In this document: positions 51,740-59,902 of the stretch, one piece after another
Layout: every line of letters starts with the position of its first letter
Numbering within the stretch: position 1 is the stretch's first letter
Source: DASUAS01 sp963819475
GTDB lineage: Bacteria; Actinomycetota; Acidimicrobiia; IMCC26256; DASPTH01
DNA: 64,000 bases
Direction: 5' to 3'
Assembly: GCA_963819475.1 (NCBI GenBank)
Contig: CAWFWE010000004.1
Location: 1,054,001 to 1,118,000, forward strand
Position numbers and translations under genes: made by a program
Notes under the pieces: model-generated
What the model saw: only the letters and a program-made list of their open reading frames with translations
What the model was told of the DNA's origin: nothing
Databases searched by the model: none

Positions 51740-52123
51740 ATGGACGTGCGTTCGATCGAGGAAGTCGCGCCGGTCGTCGAGCACAACGGGACGGTACCCG
51801 TCTGGTGGTTGGTGTCGCCCCGCGAGATGCAGGAGATCACCGCCGGCGGTCACCTCGAGCTGGTCAGCGAGTTCGAGGTGGCGGGCGGCGGGGAGGTCGA
51901 TCCCCACTCGCACCCGACGCACGAGTTCTACTACGTGACCTCCGGGCGCGGTTTGATGACGATCGCGGGTGAGACGCGCGAGATCGGGCAGGGCGACCTC
52001 GTGCACATCCCGCCGGACCAGGTGCACAGCCTCCGCCCGGTGTCGGACCACGCACCGATCCACTGCTTCTGCTTCGCGGTCGCAGTCGCCGGTGCGGGCG
52101 AGATCGACTACACGACCCACTGA
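51740..52123 (+). CDS. Cupin-domain protein
   Basis: A 127-residue single-cupin protein. Motif 1 is VDPHSHPTHEFYYVTSGRG (His, His, Glu metal ligands) and motif 2 is IPPDQVHSLRPV (third His). These bind a divalent metal, commonly for dioxygenases, isomerases or sugar/auxin-related binding. The middle strand GGHLELVSEFEVAGGGEV is the expected start of the barrel. The ATG follows TACGCT by six bases with no ribosome site. Its neighbours are an AllA-like protein (divergent) and an RraA-like protein (convergent), both also small metal-binding catabolic proteins. Confidence 0.88.
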   Translation: MDVRSIEEVAPVVEHNGTVPVWWLVSPREMQEITAGGHLELVSEFEVAGGGEVDPHSHPTHEFYYVTSGRGLMTIAGETREIGQGDLVHIPPDQVHSLRPVSDHAPIHCFCFAVAVAGAGEIDYTTH

Positions 52124-52136
52124 CCCCGGCGGCGCG

Positions 52137-52754
52137 TCACGCGCCCTCGATCAGTCCCGTGTCGAGGCCGAACTGCGCGACCGTGGTGGCGCCGTCGCGG
52201 AGCGCGGTGAACAGGGCCTGCTCCTTCTCGGCGTGTGCGCGTCCGGCGGCGAGCACGTCGTCGACGGCTGCACCCGGGACCACGACGACGCCGTCGACGT
52301 CGCCGACGACCCAGTCGCCGGGCTCGACCGCGACGTCGCCGACGGTGACCGGCCGCGCCACCGAGCCGGGCTGCGCCTTCGTGGCGCCGGTGAGCGCGAG
52401 GCCGGTGGAGAAGACGGGGAACCCGTGACCCGCCAGCGCGTCGCAGTCGCGGACGCAACCGTCGATCACCAGGCCGGCGATGCCGCGCGCCTCCGCGCCG
52501 GTGGTGAGCACCTCGCCCCAGTAGCCGAAGTCGCGCGCGCCGCCCATGTCGGCGACGAGCACCGACCCCGCGGGGGCGAGTGTCACCGCCACGTGGATGC
52601 CGAGGTTGTCACCGGGACTGCAGCGGACGGGGTAGGCGGGTGCGGCCACCCGCGCCCCCGGCCACGCCGGCTTGACGCGCGGGTGCATGCGGCGCGCCCC
52701 CGACTCGCCCAGCGTCGCCGCGCCCAGTTCCGCGAGCACGCGCGCGTCGACCAT
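52137..52754 (-). CDS. RraA-like / HMG aldolase family protein
   Basis: A 205-residue member of the RraA/HMG-aldolase (class II 4-hydroxy-4-methyl-2-oxoglutarate aldolase) fold. The metal-binding motif appears in GLVIDGCVRDCDALAGHG (G.V.DG..RD). The Asp-containing VLVADMGGARDFGYWGEVL stretch is the other active-site loop. Length and motif spacing fit aldolases or oxaloacetate decarboxylases, which lack the RNase E-binding function of E. coli RraA. These act in protocatechuate 4,5-cleavage, gallate or other aromatic degradation. No other gene of such a pathway is next to it. It converges with the cupin gene. Confidence 0.85.
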   Translation of the reverse strand: MVDARVLAELGAATLGESGARRMHPRVKPAWPGARVAAPAYPVRCSPGDNLGIHVAVTLAPAGSVLVADMGGARDFGYWGEVLTTGAEARGIAGLVIDGCVRDCDALAGHGFPVFSTGLALTGATKAQPGSVARPVTVGDVAVEPGDWVVGDVDGVVVVPGAAVDDVLAAGRAHAEKEQALFTALRDGATTVAQFGLDTGLIEGA

Positions 52755-52832
52755 GAGGATCGTCAGCCGACGCGGCGCAACTGGTTGCGGTCGGTGTGTG
52801 CGAACGGCTCCGGGAACTCGTGCAACTTCAGC

Positions 52833-53339
52833 TCAGCCCGTCGGCGCGGGGGACGCGGCGCCAGCCTTGCGCCCGCGGTGGAACTCGAGCCCCCGGGTGA
52901 TGGCGGCGAAGAACGTGTCGTTGTCGCTGGAGATCTTCTCGTGCACCCAGCGCTCGAGCCCCACCCGCCGCATCCACGGGTTGAAGGTCTCGTAGTTCTC
53001 GATGAAGCGCACGCGGGTGCGGCCGCCGAGGTCGTCGAGGTGGATGTGGCCCTCGGCGCGCGACCAGAGCGGCTTGCCGATGGCGTCGTACTTCCACGAC
53101 TCGCACGGCTTCACCTGGGTGACCCACTCCCACGACTGGCCGACACCGCCGGAGCCCAGGATCTTCGGGACGGGGAAGGTGCAGTGGCGCACCAGTCCCT
53201 CGCCGATCTCGTTCCCGGGGTGGAGGATGTCGATGGTGACCAGCTCGGGCTTCGGCTTGTCGGGACCGCGGTACCAGAACACCTCCCACACCGCTTCGGG
53301 GGTGGCCTCCAGCTCGATCTCGTAGTGGTGTTCCTGCAC
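52833..53339 (-). CDS. SRPBCC (START-like) domain protein
   Basis: A 168-residue START/Bet v 1-type ligand-binding protein of the polyketide cyclase/dehydrase superfamily. The typical opening is VQEHHYEIELEATPEAVWEV, followed by a curved sheet (VRHCTFPVPKILGS, GQSWEWVTQVKPCESWKYDA) and the final long helix RRVGLERWVHEKISSDNDTF. Such proteins bind hydrophobic ligands or act as toxin-type or cyclase modules. The GTG at 53339 is preceded by TACGCT seven bases upstream on the minus strand, so it may be leaderless. It follows a small membrane protein on the same strand. Confidence 0.8.
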   Translation of the reverse strand: MQEHHYEIELEATPEAVWEVFWYRGPDKPKPELVTIDILHPGNEIGEGLVRHCTFPVPKILGSGGVGQSWEWVTQVKPCESWKYDAIGKPLWSRAEGHIHLDDLGGRTRVRFIENYETFNPWMRRVGLERWVHEKISSDNDTFFAAITRGLEFHRGRKAGAASPAPTG

Positions 53340-53346
53340 GGGGCGG

Positions 53347-53352
53347 AGCGTA
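53347..53352 (-). promoter_or_regulatory. Putative leaderless -10 hexamer (TACGCT)
   Basis: Minus-strand TACGCT followed by seven bases and the GTG start at 53339 of the SRPBCC gene. Confidence 0.35.
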
Positions 53353-53359
53353 CGACAGG

Positions 53360-53887
53360 TCAGCCGAACGCGCCCGCCCGTCGCCGGCCGAGGTCGTGGC
53401 GGTGCCCGTTCACCAGCCGGGTCGCCCACCGGGGGAGCCGGGTCTTGACGCGCGCCGCCATCGTGGACGACGTGCGCCCGTCCGCGACCGCCCGGTCCAG
53501 CTTGGCCGCGGCGTCGGCGACGACCGCGTCGACGACGCGCTGCACCGGGACGCCACGCGCCGCGGCGATCTCGGCGATCGACCTCCCGTTGGCGAAGTCG
53601 ATGCGCACCTCCGACGGGCTGGTGCCGATCGCGCCCGCGGCCACCTCGAACTGCCCCCGCGCCAGCGAGCGGAGCACGGGGTCGTTGCCGGCACCGCCCC
53701 GAGCGGCGGCGGCGCGGACCCGGCGGCGTCGTGCCTCGATCGAGCACAGGAAGGCCAGCCGTACGAGGGCGAGACCGCCGATCACCGCGCCGACCACCGT
53801 GTGCCCGGTCGCCACGAGCACCACCCCGGCGCCCAGCGCGAGGCCGCTCATCACCCAGCGGAAGGTCTGTACCGAGGAGAGGCTCAT
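53360..53887 (-). CDS. Membrane-anchored protein with helical 'AEIA..RGV' domain
   Basis: A 175-residue protein with two N-terminal hydrophobic helices (WVMSGLALGAGVVLVATG, VVGAVIGGLALVRLAFLC) followed by a basic linker (EARRRRVR) and a soluble helical part. The latter contains GRSIAEIAAARGVPVQRVVD and AAAKLDRAVADGRTSSTMAA. This repeated-helix pattern occurs widely in actinobacterial secreted or membrane proteins and resembles a small HTH-like or SHOCT-like helical module. The function is unknown. It may share a transcript with the SRPBCC gene 20 bases downstream. The 199 bases upstream hold nothing recognisable. Confidence 0.7.
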   Translation of the reverse strand: MSLSSVQTFRWVMSGLALGAGVVLVATGHTVVGAVIGGLALVRLAFLCSIEARRRRVRAAAARGGAGNDPVLRSLARGQFEVAAGAIGTSPSEVRIDFANGRSIAEIAAARGVPVQRVVDAVVADAAAKLDRAVADGRTSSTMAARVKTRLPRWATRLVNGHRHDLGRRRAGAFG

Positions 53888-54086
53888 CGGGCGATGTTCG
53901 CCCGACTGTCCGCCGGCTGAGTGAAGGAAGTGTCAAGGGTTCGTGAAGCCGATGGCGAACGAGGGCTCATGCCGCGACTCCCCGTGCGGTGCCGGTCGGG
54001 ACCCCGCGCGTGTACCCCGGAGGGCGGGCCCGAAACCCGGATCGACGTGCTTCAGGCCCAGGTGCCGCCGGCCCGGCCGGCCACGT

Positions 54087-55172
54087 TCACGCGGCCGCGC
54101 CGCCGGTCTTCGAACGCGGGCCTCGAGGCTCACGGATCTCGAAGGGTCGCGACCGGAGCCCGAGGTAGCGCAGCACGTCCGCCGCGTCGCGCTCGAGCGC
54201 ACGCACCACCGACTCGACCAGCGGCCCGAACGGCGCCAGCTCCACCGCCGAGGGCTCGATGCGCCACGTGCCGACGGCCTCGCCGTCGACGAGCGCGATG
54301 GCGCGAAAGAGGCCGTTCACGGTGACCACGCCCTGGTGCGTGCCGAGCACCTCGGTGCGCGACCGCCAGCCGAGGAGCAACGGTTCGAACTGACCCAGGA
54401 GCCGGGCTGGAGGTCGCCGCGTGGCGCGTCGGCGACGGCCGCGCAGCTCGACACCGCCCTCGGGTCGTTCGACCAGCTCGGCCGCGATGGCGCGCAGCCC
54501 GGCGCGTGCATCGCCCAGCGGGAGGCCGGACCACTTCGCCAGGTCACGATCGTCGGCGGGCCCGTGCCCGGCGAGGTAGCGACGGGCGAGCCGGGCGAGC
54601 GCCTCCTCCCGGGGGACGCCTTCGACGTCGCCGAGCCAGTCACTCGTGAGGACGTAGGCCTGGGTGCCGCCGACGAAGGGCCCGCGCACCACGTGATCCT
54701 CGAGGCTCGCCCGCAGCAACAGGTGAACGAGCGCCTGGCCCGCGGTGCGCACGCCGACCCGGTCCAACCGCTCACGTAGCTGCTCGCGGGTCAAGGCGCC
54801 CTCGCGCCCGAGCGCGTCGACGATGACCCCCACGCCGCGCGTGGCGGCGCGCTCGTCCACCCCCTCCTGCTGGAGCCGGCGGGCGTTGGTGACACGCGTC
54901 CTCGGCGCGGTCAGCGCGTGCAGCCACGGGTAGTCGCTGGCGCGCACCAGGTGCAGCGTGCCGCGGTTCAGCCACGTGACGACCAGCGAACGGTCACGCG
55001 TGCACGCGTCCTCCACGTCGCTGCGGGACAGGCCGGTCGAGCGGGCCCGCACCGCGAGGAGGGCGCCGCGCAGGTCCTGGGCCTGGATGGCGAGCAGCCG
55101 CTCGGCGACCGTCACCGGGTCACGCGCCGGCGGGCCGGTCAACAGCTGCGCGGCCAGATGGTCGGGGAGCAC
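54087..55172 (-). CDS. AlkZ/YcaQ-like winged-helix DNA glycosylase family (HTH_42)
   Basis: A 361-residue protein of the HTH_42 family, which includes AlkZ/YcaQ glycosylases that unhook interstrand crosslinks or remove alkylated bases. The catalytic QxQ motif is visible at residues 30-32 (LLAIQAQDLRGALLAVRAR). Later landmarks are SLVVTWLNRGTLHLVRASD, LLGQFEPLLLGWRSRTEVLG and the C-terminal RALERDAADVLRYLG. Whether this subgroup is a real glycosylase is uncertain because many actinobacterial members are untested. The ATG at 55172 is 13 bases after the AraC gene stop, so the two form an operon, possibly a stress-induced repair unit. Confidence 0.8.
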   Translation of the reverse strand: MLPDHLAAQLLTGPPARDPVTVAERLLAIQAQDLRGALLAVRARSTGLSRSDVEDACTRDRSLVVTWLNRGTLHLVRASDYPWLHALTAPRTRVTNARRLQQEGVDERAATRGVGVIVDALGREGALTREQLRERLDRVGVRTAGQALVHLLLRASLEDHVVRGPFVGGTQAYVLTSDWLGDVEGVPREEALARLARRYLAGHGPADDRDLAKWSGLPLGDARAGLRAIAAELVERPEGGVELRGRRRRATRRPPARLLGQFEPLLLGWRSRTEVLGTHQGVVTVNGLFRAIALVDGEAVGTWRIEPSAVELAPFGPLVESVVRALERDAADVLRYLGLRSRPFEIREPRGPRSKTGGAAA

Positions 55173-55185
55173 CGGCCGAGCGGGA

Positions 55186-55948
55186 TCAGGCCTGCACGCG
55201 GCGGCGGAACTCGCGTGGGCGCTCGCCGGTGAGACGCAGGAACGCCCGGTCGAAGCCGCTCAGGCTGTCGAACCCGACCGCGGACGCGGTGTCGAGGACC
55301 GTGCGCTCGCGCTCGGCGAGCAGGGCCATGGCCCGCATCACCCGGCTGGTGGTGCGGTAGTCCTGCCAGCTCGTACCGGTCTCGGCCCGGAACTGGCGGC
55401 GCAACGACCGCTCCGAGAGCCCGACGGCGGCGCACACCGCGAGCTCGTCGACGTCGGCGAGGTGTGCCTGCGTGTACTCCATGACCGCGGCGACGACCGG
55501 CGACGAGCTCGTCGGCAGGCGCAGCGGCATCTCCTCCGTCTCGAGCCACTCGGCGGTGAGCAGTGCCAGCGCGGCGAAGAAGGCGTCGGCGGTGGGATCG
55601 CTGGCCGGTCGGTCGATGCGCCGAGCGCGCCGCGTAGACGATCATCTCGCGCACCGGGGCGCGAGCGGACAGGACGCGCACGCGGTCGCTGCGGTCCTCG
55701 ACCATCGACGGCTCGAAGAACACCGCGACCGTGCGCACCTTGCGCAGCGTCGTCTGGTGGGGGAGCCCGGCCGGGATCCATGCCGCCTGCTGCGGTGGGA
55801 GCAGATGGTGCGAACCCGCGGTCTCCACCTCGGCGACGCCTTCGAACGCGTACAGCAGCTGGTGCAGCTCGTGGGTGTGCCAGATCGCGACCAGGTCGTC
55901 GCCGTCCTCGGGCCAGGCACCGGCGCGCACCGGTGATCCTGCCCGCAT
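55186..55948 (-). CDS. AraC family regulator with cupin sensor, one frameshift
   Basis: An AraC-type regulator of about 254 residues when one indel is repaired. The first frame has the cupin-like sensor: WHTHELHQLLYAFEGVAEVE, LLPPQQAAWIPAGLPHQTTL and VAVFFEPSMVEDRSDRVRVL, then MIVYAARSA. Near 55620-55630 the frame shifts. The third frame restores RRIDRPASDPTADAFFAALA, and MPLRLPTSSSPVV then leads to the two HTHs (LAVCAAVGLSERSLRRQFRA, TASAVGFDSLSGFDRAFLR). The start at 55948 is preferred; an alternative ATG at 56023 would share the same CATG as the divergent methyltransferase start. The downstream AlkZ-like gene is in the same operon. Confidence 0.78.
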
Positions 55949-56021
55949 GGCGACCGGAATGGCCGCATCCTTGGCCGCTGAGGCGGTGCCCCGCACGGCG
56001 CGGGACTGTAACAGTGCGTCC

Positions 56022-56789
56022 ATGACCGACCACGACGACGTCGTCCGCGCGTCCTTCAGCCGTCAGGTGGGCCTGTTCTCGGGACCGGATTCACCGTTCG
56101 TGCGTCGCCCCGGCGGCAGCGTCGTGGAGCGGCTCGAGCCGCTCGACCCCGACATGGTCGCCCTCGACGTCGCGTGTGGGGCCGGCCACGCGGCCGAGGT
56201 GGTCGCGCCCGACGTGCGGCTGGTGGTGGGCCTCGACCTGACGGTGGAGCTCCTCGCCCTCGGGGCGGCGCGCCTCGCCGCGGCGAACGTGCGCAACGTC
56301 GTACTCCAAGAAGGCAACGCGGAGGCATTGCCCTTCGTCGCCGACTCCTTCGACCTCGTGTACTGCCTCGCGGCGTTGCACCACATCGGCGATCCCGTCC
56401 GGGCGGTGGAGGAGATGACCCGGGTGTGCCGGCCGGGTGGCCGGGTGGTGCTGTCGGACCTCATCACGCCGTCGGCCGACGTGCGCGACACCTTCGACGA
56501 GCTGCACCGTCGCCTGGACCCGTCGCACGGTCGCGCCTGCCTCGAGGCCGAGCTCGTCGGTCTGCTGCCGGAGGGCCACGAGCTCACCTACGGCGCGACC
56601 GCCAGCACCCGGATGCCGATCTCGATCGCGTACACCGAGCAGTCCGACGCCGAAGCGGTCGAAACCGCGCTGCGCGCCGAGCTCGCGGGTGGACCGCCCA
56701 CCGGGCTGGAGCCGTCCGAAGCCGACGACGGCACGCTCCTGGTCGCGTTCTGGACGTCGACGGTCCACGCGACCTGGCCCGTCGCGTGA
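56022..56789 (+). CDS. Class I SAM-dependent methyltransferase
   Basis: A 255-residue methyltransferase of the UbiE/Methyltransf_11 type. Motif I is VALDVACGAGHAAEVVA, motif II VVGLDLTVELLALGAARLAA, motif III FDLVYCLAALHHIGDP and the post-motif RVCRPGGRVVLSDL. The C-terminal part is short and carries substrate specificity. The target may be a quinone, small molecule or lipid. It starts at 56022 and its CATG is shared with a possible alternative start of the AraC gene on the other strand. There is no ribosome site, and a weak TAACAG-like hexamer lies close upstream. Confidence 0.9.
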   Translation: MTDHDDVVRASFSRQVGLFSGPDSPFVRRPGGSVVERLEPLDPDMVALDVACGAGHAAEVVAPDVRLVVGLDLTVELLALGAARLAAANVRNVVLQEGNAEALPFVADSFDLVYCLAALHHIGDPVRAVEEMTRVCRPGGRVVLSDLITPSADVRDTFDELHRRLDPSHGRACLEAELVGLLPEGHELTYGATASTRMPISIAYTEQSDAEAVETALRAELAGGPPTGLEPSEADDGTLLVAFWTSTVHATWPVA

Positions 56790-56816
56790 TTCCGCCGGAT
56801 GCGCGCCGTCGAGCCG

Positions 56817-59204
56817 TCAGGCCGAGGGGTGCGTCTCCGTCGCGTCGGCGTCGAACCCGAGCTCCGACTCGGCGCGCTCGCTCCGACGACGGGCTCGACG
56901 CCGCACGTTCGCGGGTGTGCTCGGGTTCGAGGCGAGCGCACTGGCGATGAGCGGATCGGGGTCCCGCCCGAGGAGCTGCAGCTGACGCACGGGGGTGGAC
57001 GGGTTCCCGGCAACGGCGGCCCGCAGGTGTCGCGCGCGGACCTGGCTCCCGGCAACGAGGAGATGCTCCGGCGCGCGGGGGTTGGCGAGCACGACCTCCG
57101 GCACGACGGCGAGGAGCTGGTCGAGCAGCTCGACCGGACAGATCGGATTCTGGGCTGCCGCCGCGCAGACCGCGGGATCGGGATCGTGCGCCATCGTGAC
57201 CAGCGTGTCGACGGGGCAACGTTCGTGCGCGGCCACCGCGGCACGCACGCCGGCGTCCGGATCGTCGGCGAGCAGCACCAGCATCTCGGCGGGAAGCGCT
57301 GGATTCCCCACCACCCGCGAGCGCACCTGACTGGCGTCGTCGCGCGCGAGGCGCAGCAGGATCGCCGGCGGAACGTTGGAATTTCCGGCGATCGCGGCCC
57401 GGACTGCCGGCGCGCTGTCGGAGGCGGCGCGCTCGATGGACGTGACGGGGATGCTCGGGTTCGACGCGGCGGCGCTTCGCATCGCCTCGGTCCCTTCCCG
57501 GAGCATCTCGGCAATGAGTCCGGCGGGCAGCGACGGATGGGCCGCCGCGCGGCGACGTGCGTACCCGACACCGTTCGCGACGATCGACGTGAGCTCGTCG
57601 GGAGAAGACGTGCTGGACAACGCGCCGACGAGCTCGCTGATCGGGCTGGCTGCCGCGGCGCGGCGTTCGTCCGCCGGTTCTCCAGCGCCTTCGTCGTCGC
57701 TCAACGGCGCCACGATCGTCGCCGAGTAACCCGACGCCTGGCTCGGCATCTGTGCCGAGAGGCAGGGCCGCCCGTCGATCGTGACGAGATCGACGTCTTC
57801 CGCGCGTCGGGACCGCAGGAACGAGGCGAGTCGCGACGGGACGACCAGCCGACCGATCTGGGAATCGAGGACGAGCCCATCGCCGGTGGCGCGCCCGAGC
57901 TGGACTCGTTCGATCTTGCGGCGTTCGCCCGAGAGGCTTGGGATCGGGGAGGTCCGCCCCAACACGAGCACGGCGCCGACGGTGACGTTGCCGGCCACCT
58001 CGATCTCCAGCAGATCCCCCGCATGCCGATCGAGCTCGACGGCCTGGAGCAATTCGGCGAGGTCGACCACCACTGACGGGCGAGCGAGCGCAGAAGCGAT
58101 GCCGGGGATCAGGTGGTACTCCCACCAACCCGAGGCGTCACAGACGGTGAGCCGGAGCGCACTCGTGGCTTGTCCACTCTCCGAGCTGTGGACGACCTCG
58201 ACGCGCACCCAACCGTCCGCCGCACTGCGCGTCAGGTGGGTCAGCGATGCGGTCATCTGCGCGCCGGAGGTCTGCACGACGACCGGTGTGGTGCTGCCCG
58301 GCAGCTCGGCGACGAGCGTGGTGGACGGCGCGCGTTCGGTCTGGACCGCGGCCGCCGGTGGCGCCTCGATGGGTCCCGGCGCCCACAGGGGTTCGTCGCT
58401 CTCGTCGCTCTCGTCGCTCTCGTCGGTCTCGTCGATCGCGTCGGTCTCGTCGATGTCGTCGCTCTCGGCGACGACGGCCACCGGCTCGGTGTCCGGCGCG
58501 ACCGCCTCGTCAGGCGGCGGTGCGGTCGCGGGGATCACAGGAGGGGATGGCCTCGAGGCGAGCTCCTGCATCCGGCGCTCCAGCTCGGCGTCGAACGCCT
58601 CGATGCGGGCCAGCGCGGCGACGCGCGACCGGTCGAGGCGGCCGACAACCTGTTCGACCTCGGCCCGGACCTGGTCGACGGCGCGGTCGACGGCAGCGGC
58701 GATCTCGTCTTCGGCCGCCTCGCGTCGCGACTCGAGCTGCGCGGCAGCGGTCTGGGCGACTCGGTCGAACCCGGCGAGCTGCTGCTGGGTGTGGGCTTCC
58801 AGATCCGCGGCGGTCGCTCGTATCCCGGCCGACGTCTCCTCTGCCACCGCCCGGTGGCGCTCGGTCTCCTGGGCGGCGTCTCGGAGGGTCGCCAGCGCCT
58901 GGTCGGCCGCGTCGTCCCTGCGACTCGCGAGCTGGTCGAGCGCTGCCAGTCGCTGTTCGGCAACGACCGCCGCGTCGGTGATGACGTGGTCGAGCCGTGC
59001 CAGGCCGCGCTCGACCGCCTGCGTGGCCTCCCGCAATGTCGCCAGCGCCTGGTCGGCCGCGTCGCCGGTACGGCTCGCGAGCTGGTCGAGCGCGGCCAGT
59101 CGCTGCTCGGCGACGGTGGCGGCATCCGCCACGAGACCGTCGAGCTGCGCGAGGCGCTCGACGGCCTTCTGATGGGCGAGCTTGGCGTTCTTCTTCGCAC
59201 CCAT
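56817..59204 (-). CDS. Large coiled-coil / acidic-linker / LRV-repeat protein
   Basis: A 795-residue protein I cannot assign to a named family. Residues 1-225: long coiled coil with an internal duplication of 50 residues (AEQRLAALDQLASRTGDAAD versus AEQRLAALDQLASRRDDAAD), also near-identical over about 85 bases at DNA level (58888 and 59038). Residues 225-290: Pro/Asp/Glu linker with a DESDESDESDE run. Residues about 290-490: beta-rich domain(s) of unknown type. Residues 500-780: repeats of about 26 residues of leucine-rich-variant (LRV) style, e.g. RSRVVGNPALPAEMLVLLA and RAAVAAHERCPVDTLVTMA. No signal peptide or membrane helix is seen. The start at 59204 has a GAGGG site. It is divergent from an XRE-type regulator. 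It could be a scaffold or sensing protein. Confidence 0.75.
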   Translation of the reverse strand: MGAKKNAKLAHQKAVERLAQLDGLVADAATVAEQRLAALDQLASRTGDAADQALATLREATQAVERGLARLDHVITDAAVVAEQRLAALDQLASRRDDAADQALATLRDAAQETERHRAVAEETSAGIRATAADLEAHTQQQLAGFDRVAQTAAAQLESRREAAEDEIAAAVDRAVDQVRAEVEQVVGRLDRSRVAALARIEAFDAELERRMQELASRPSPPVIPATAPPPDEAVAPDTEPVAVVAESDDIDETDAIDETDESDESDESDEPLWAPGPIEAPPAAAVQTERAPSTTLVAELPGSTTPVVVQTSGAQMTASLTHLTRSAADGWVRVEVVHSSESGQATSALRLTVCDASGWWEYHLIPGIASALARPSVVVDLAELLQAVELDRHAGDLLEIEVAGNVTVGAVLVLGRTSPIPSLSGERRKIERVQLGRATGDGLVLDSQIGRLVVPSRLASFLRSRRAEDVDLVTIDGRPCLSAQMPSQASGYSATIVAPLSDDEGAGEPADERRAAAASPISELVGALSSTSSPDELTSIVANGVGYARRRAAAHPSLPAGLIAEMLREGTEAMRSAAASNPSIPVTSIERAASDSAPAVRAAIAGNSNVPPAILLRLARDDASQVRSRVVGNPALPAEMLVLLADDPDAGVRAAVAAHERCPVDTLVTMAHDPDPAVCAAAAQNPICPVELLDQLLAVVPEVVLANPRAPEHLLVAGSQVRARHLRAAVAGNPSTPVRQLQLLGRDPDPLIASALASNPSTPANVRRRARRRSERAESELGFDADATETHPSA

Positions 59205-59288
59205 GTCGACCCTCACCGGCCTCGCTCAGACCACCCGAAGCGGACGTACTTCCCAGACGTTCTGGCTTCGGCGGACCACACGACGCGG

Positions 59289-59317
59289 TTGACTCTTTTT
59301 TCGGATCGAAGGGTCAA
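59289..59317. promoter_or_regulatory. Inverted repeat TTGAC...GTCAA in a divergent gap
   Basis: TTGAC (59289-59293) and GTCAA (59313-59317) flank a T-rich spacer that also contains TTCG-GAT-CGAA. It lies between the LRV-protein and XRE-regulator starts and could be the operator of that regulator or a promoter -35. Confidence 0.35.
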
Positions 59318-59351
59318 GCGGGCCACTTCGAGCGACGATGAAAACGGCCGT

Positions 59352-59879
59352 ATGGACACGAACGGCGCCACCACCCACGCGGATGCAGAGTTCGGACGCT
59401 TCCTCGAAACGGCCCGTGGTCGCGCCGGGCTCTCCCAACGAAAGCTCGCCCGGGCCGCTCGACTCTCGCCGCGGCGGATCGCGAGCCTGGAGCGTGGGGA
59501 CGACGTGCCGACGGAGGCCGAGCTCGGGGCCCTCGCGCACGGTTGCAGCGTGTCGGTGTTCGATCTCCTCCCGCCGGGATACAGCCTCCGCGTGCTGGTC
59601 CACGACACGCCGGACGGCGCACGCGAGGTCGCCGGCCCGCACGCGCTCGAAGCATTGCTGCAGGAGTACCTCTCGATGGTGGTGGAGATGCGCTCGGGTC
59701 GTCCGGTCACCGCGCCCTCGCTCCGTCACGACGATCTCGTGGAGCTCGCCGCCTCCCTGGGTGACACGCCGGAGTCGATCGAAGCGCGGCTGGTCGCGCT
59801 GCTCGGCGCCGACACACAGGACGCCGCCGCGATCCGCTCCATGATCCTGCCCTCGACGGCAGCGAACGCGACACCCTGA
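59352..59879 (+). CDS. XRE-type helix-turn-helix regulator
   Basis: A 175-residue protein with an N-terminal Cro/C1-type HTH: FGRFLETARGRAGLSQRKLA, then RAARLSPRRIASLERGDDVP (recognition helix about residues 38-48). The C-terminal part (residues 75-175, with LEALLQEYLSMVVEMRSGRP and SLGDTPESIEARLVALLGAD) is helical and matches no sensor domain I know. It is transcribed away from the coiled-coil/LRV gene across a 147-bp gap containing a TTGAC/GTCAA repeat. Regulation of the neighbour is the simplest model. The ATG has no strong ribosome site. Confidence 0.88.
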   Translation: MDTNGATTHADAEFGRFLETARGRAGLSQRKLARAARLSPRRIASLERGDDVPTEAELGALAHGCSVSVFDLLPPGYSLRVLVHDTPDGAREVAGPHALEALLQEYLSMVVEMRSGRPVTAPSLRHDDLVELAASLGDTPESIEARLVALLGADTQDAAAIRSMILPSTAANATP

Positions 59880-59890
59880 ACGCGCCGGGA

Positions 59891-59896
59891 TACCCT
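59891..59896 (+). promoter_or_regulatory. Putative leaderless -10 hexamer (TACCCT)
   Basis: TACCCT followed by six bases and the GTG of the GNAT gene at 59903. Confidence 0.4.
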
Positions 59897-59902
59897 CGCC
59901 GG

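Noticed and set aside
58380..58460. Short GTCGCTCTC-type repeats resembling a small tandem array
   Set aside because: They encode the DESDESDESDE linker in the LRV protein; there is no spacer-repeat structure, so not CRISPR.
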